This document shows, piece after piece, positions 42,003 through 42,299 of a stretch of 42,299 bases of DNA. A program made the translations under genes and the position numbers. Positions within the stretch are counted from its first letter, which is position 1; the number at the start of each line of letters is the position of its first letter. Origin of the DNA: Flavobacteriales bacterium 34_180_T64 (GTDB taxonomy: Bacteria; Bacteroidota; Bacteroidia; Flavobacteriales; Flavobacteriaceae); assembly GCA_002162765.1 (NCBI GenBank), contig MAAR01000015.1:1-42299 (forward strand), given 5' to 3'. Below the pieces are notes generated by a model. That model searched no databases. It saw only the letters and a program-made list of their open reading frames with translations, and was not told the origin of the DNA.

Positions 42003-42299
42003 CAAGATTTTGACTTAGCCTAATTGATACTTGTTTGTCTCTTATTTTATTTTCGTTAAAGTAACCTAAAAATACGTCTCTAAAAAATACTCTCCAAATT
42101 CCATTTCCTTGATCCTCAGCACCGATGTATTTTCCCTTAAGTGATGCAGTCAAATATACCCAATAATATGACTTCCAGCGCATGGATCCGTTTTGGCATA
42201 CTTTGATGACTTTCATTTTTGATGGGTAGTCATATTTCGATATTTTTTCAGGGTATGGTCTATTAGAAAAATCATGGCAATCTGCAGGGGTTTTCATTT
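41998..42299 (-). CDS. IS481-like transposase, C-terminal fragment (window edge)
   Basis: The visible part is about 99 residues of the C-terminus: KTPADCHDFSNRPYPEKI, then YPSKMKVIKVCQNGSMRW, LTASLKGKYIGAEDQGNG and IWRVFFRDVFLGYFNE. The conserved RPYPEKI and the YIGxExxxNGIWxVxF pattern are those of the domain after the DDE catalytic core in IS481-type transposases. The Met at 42297 is probably internal (the family has residues before KTPA), so the gene continues past the window edge. The stop codon at 41998-42000 lies inside the second terminal repeat. No frameshift is visible in this part. Confidence 0.7.
   Translation of the reverse strand, partial: MKTPADCHDFSNRPYPEKISKYDYPSKMKVIKVCQNGSMRWKSYYWVYLTASLKGKYIGAEDQGNGIWRVFFRDVFLGYFNENKIRDKQVSIRLSQNLV

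Larger units (their letters stand above)
41955..42299 (-). mobile_element. IS481-like insertion sequence, one end only (continues beyond window)
   Basis: The terminal sequence appears to begin near TGTTCGTTAAGGCAC at 41955. It is followed by repeated AAGGCACAT-x-x-TTTACA motifs and the C-terminal part of a DDE transposase. The exact terminus cannot be fixed without the other end. Confidence 0.55.

Noticed and set aside
1..42299. CRISPR arrays, rRNA genes, prophage structural genes or retrons
   Set aside because: No regularly spaced direct repeats of CRISPR type, no rRNA-like conserved segments, and no capsid, tail or reverse-transcriptase frames were found.

Overview
The window is AT-rich chromosomal DNA from a member of the Bacteroidota, most likely a (probably marine) Flavobacteriaceae. 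The signs are type IX secretion sorting tails on three large secreted proteins, a TAnnTTTG-type -7 promoter box upstream of several genes, almost no Shine-Dalgarno sequences, and flavobacterial gene neighbourhoods such as pdxA-DUF177-rpmF-fabH-accB-accC. Species cannot be named from sequence reading alone.

Left edge, 1 to about 6242: accessory DNA. From right to left it has a 47-base 3' fragment of a CAT-anticodon tRNA (6196-6242), a tyrosine integrase with its upstream direct repeat, an excisionase-like helix-turn-helix gene, an HxlR regulator, a zinc-ribbon protein, and a second, different tyrosine recombinase (1938-3083). The second recombinase lies beside an integron-like cassette array running off the left edge. 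Two complete attC-like imperfect palindromes (110-305 and 986-1115) and one attI-like site (1886-1941) delimit cassettes. Each complete cassette begins with a short core and ends with the reverse complement of that same core, as in integrons, but the recombinase shows no IntI-specific insertion and is encoded pointing toward the array. This is the most interesting system in the window.

Middle, 6520 to 40754: ordinary core genome. It has riboflavin synthase and PdxA; DUF177-L32-FabH and the biotin carrier and biotin carboxylase subunits of acetyl-CoA carboxylase; a saccharopine dehydrogenase-like enzyme; an orphan ABC ATPase; Asd, MscL, alanine racemase and thymidine kinase; RsmI with a uracil-DNA glycosylase-like protein; an AhpD-like and an OsmC-like redox protein; RecJ with an MFS transporter; LpxH and a QueD-like enzyme with two previously unlisted tiny membrane ORFs; MATE, GNAT and Usp genes; and a complete tRNA-Ala(GGC). 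Inside it (15188-22322) is a tandem duplication of a two-gene module: a diheme cytochrome c lipoprotein followed by a large T9SS-exported VCBS/ASPIC-UnbV protein. A 1124-residue DUF11-repeat T9SS type B surface protein lies at 26722-30096.

Right edge, 40755 to 42299: accessory DNA again. Just after tRNA-Ala there is a direct repeat of the same design as the one upstream of the left integrase, a degenerate solo attC-like half-site matching the left array, an alcohol dehydrogenase-like gene abutting that half-site as a cassette gene would, and the end of an IS481-like insertion sequence running off the window. Both edges therefore look like tRNA-anchored integration hot spots that share the attC-like repeat family.
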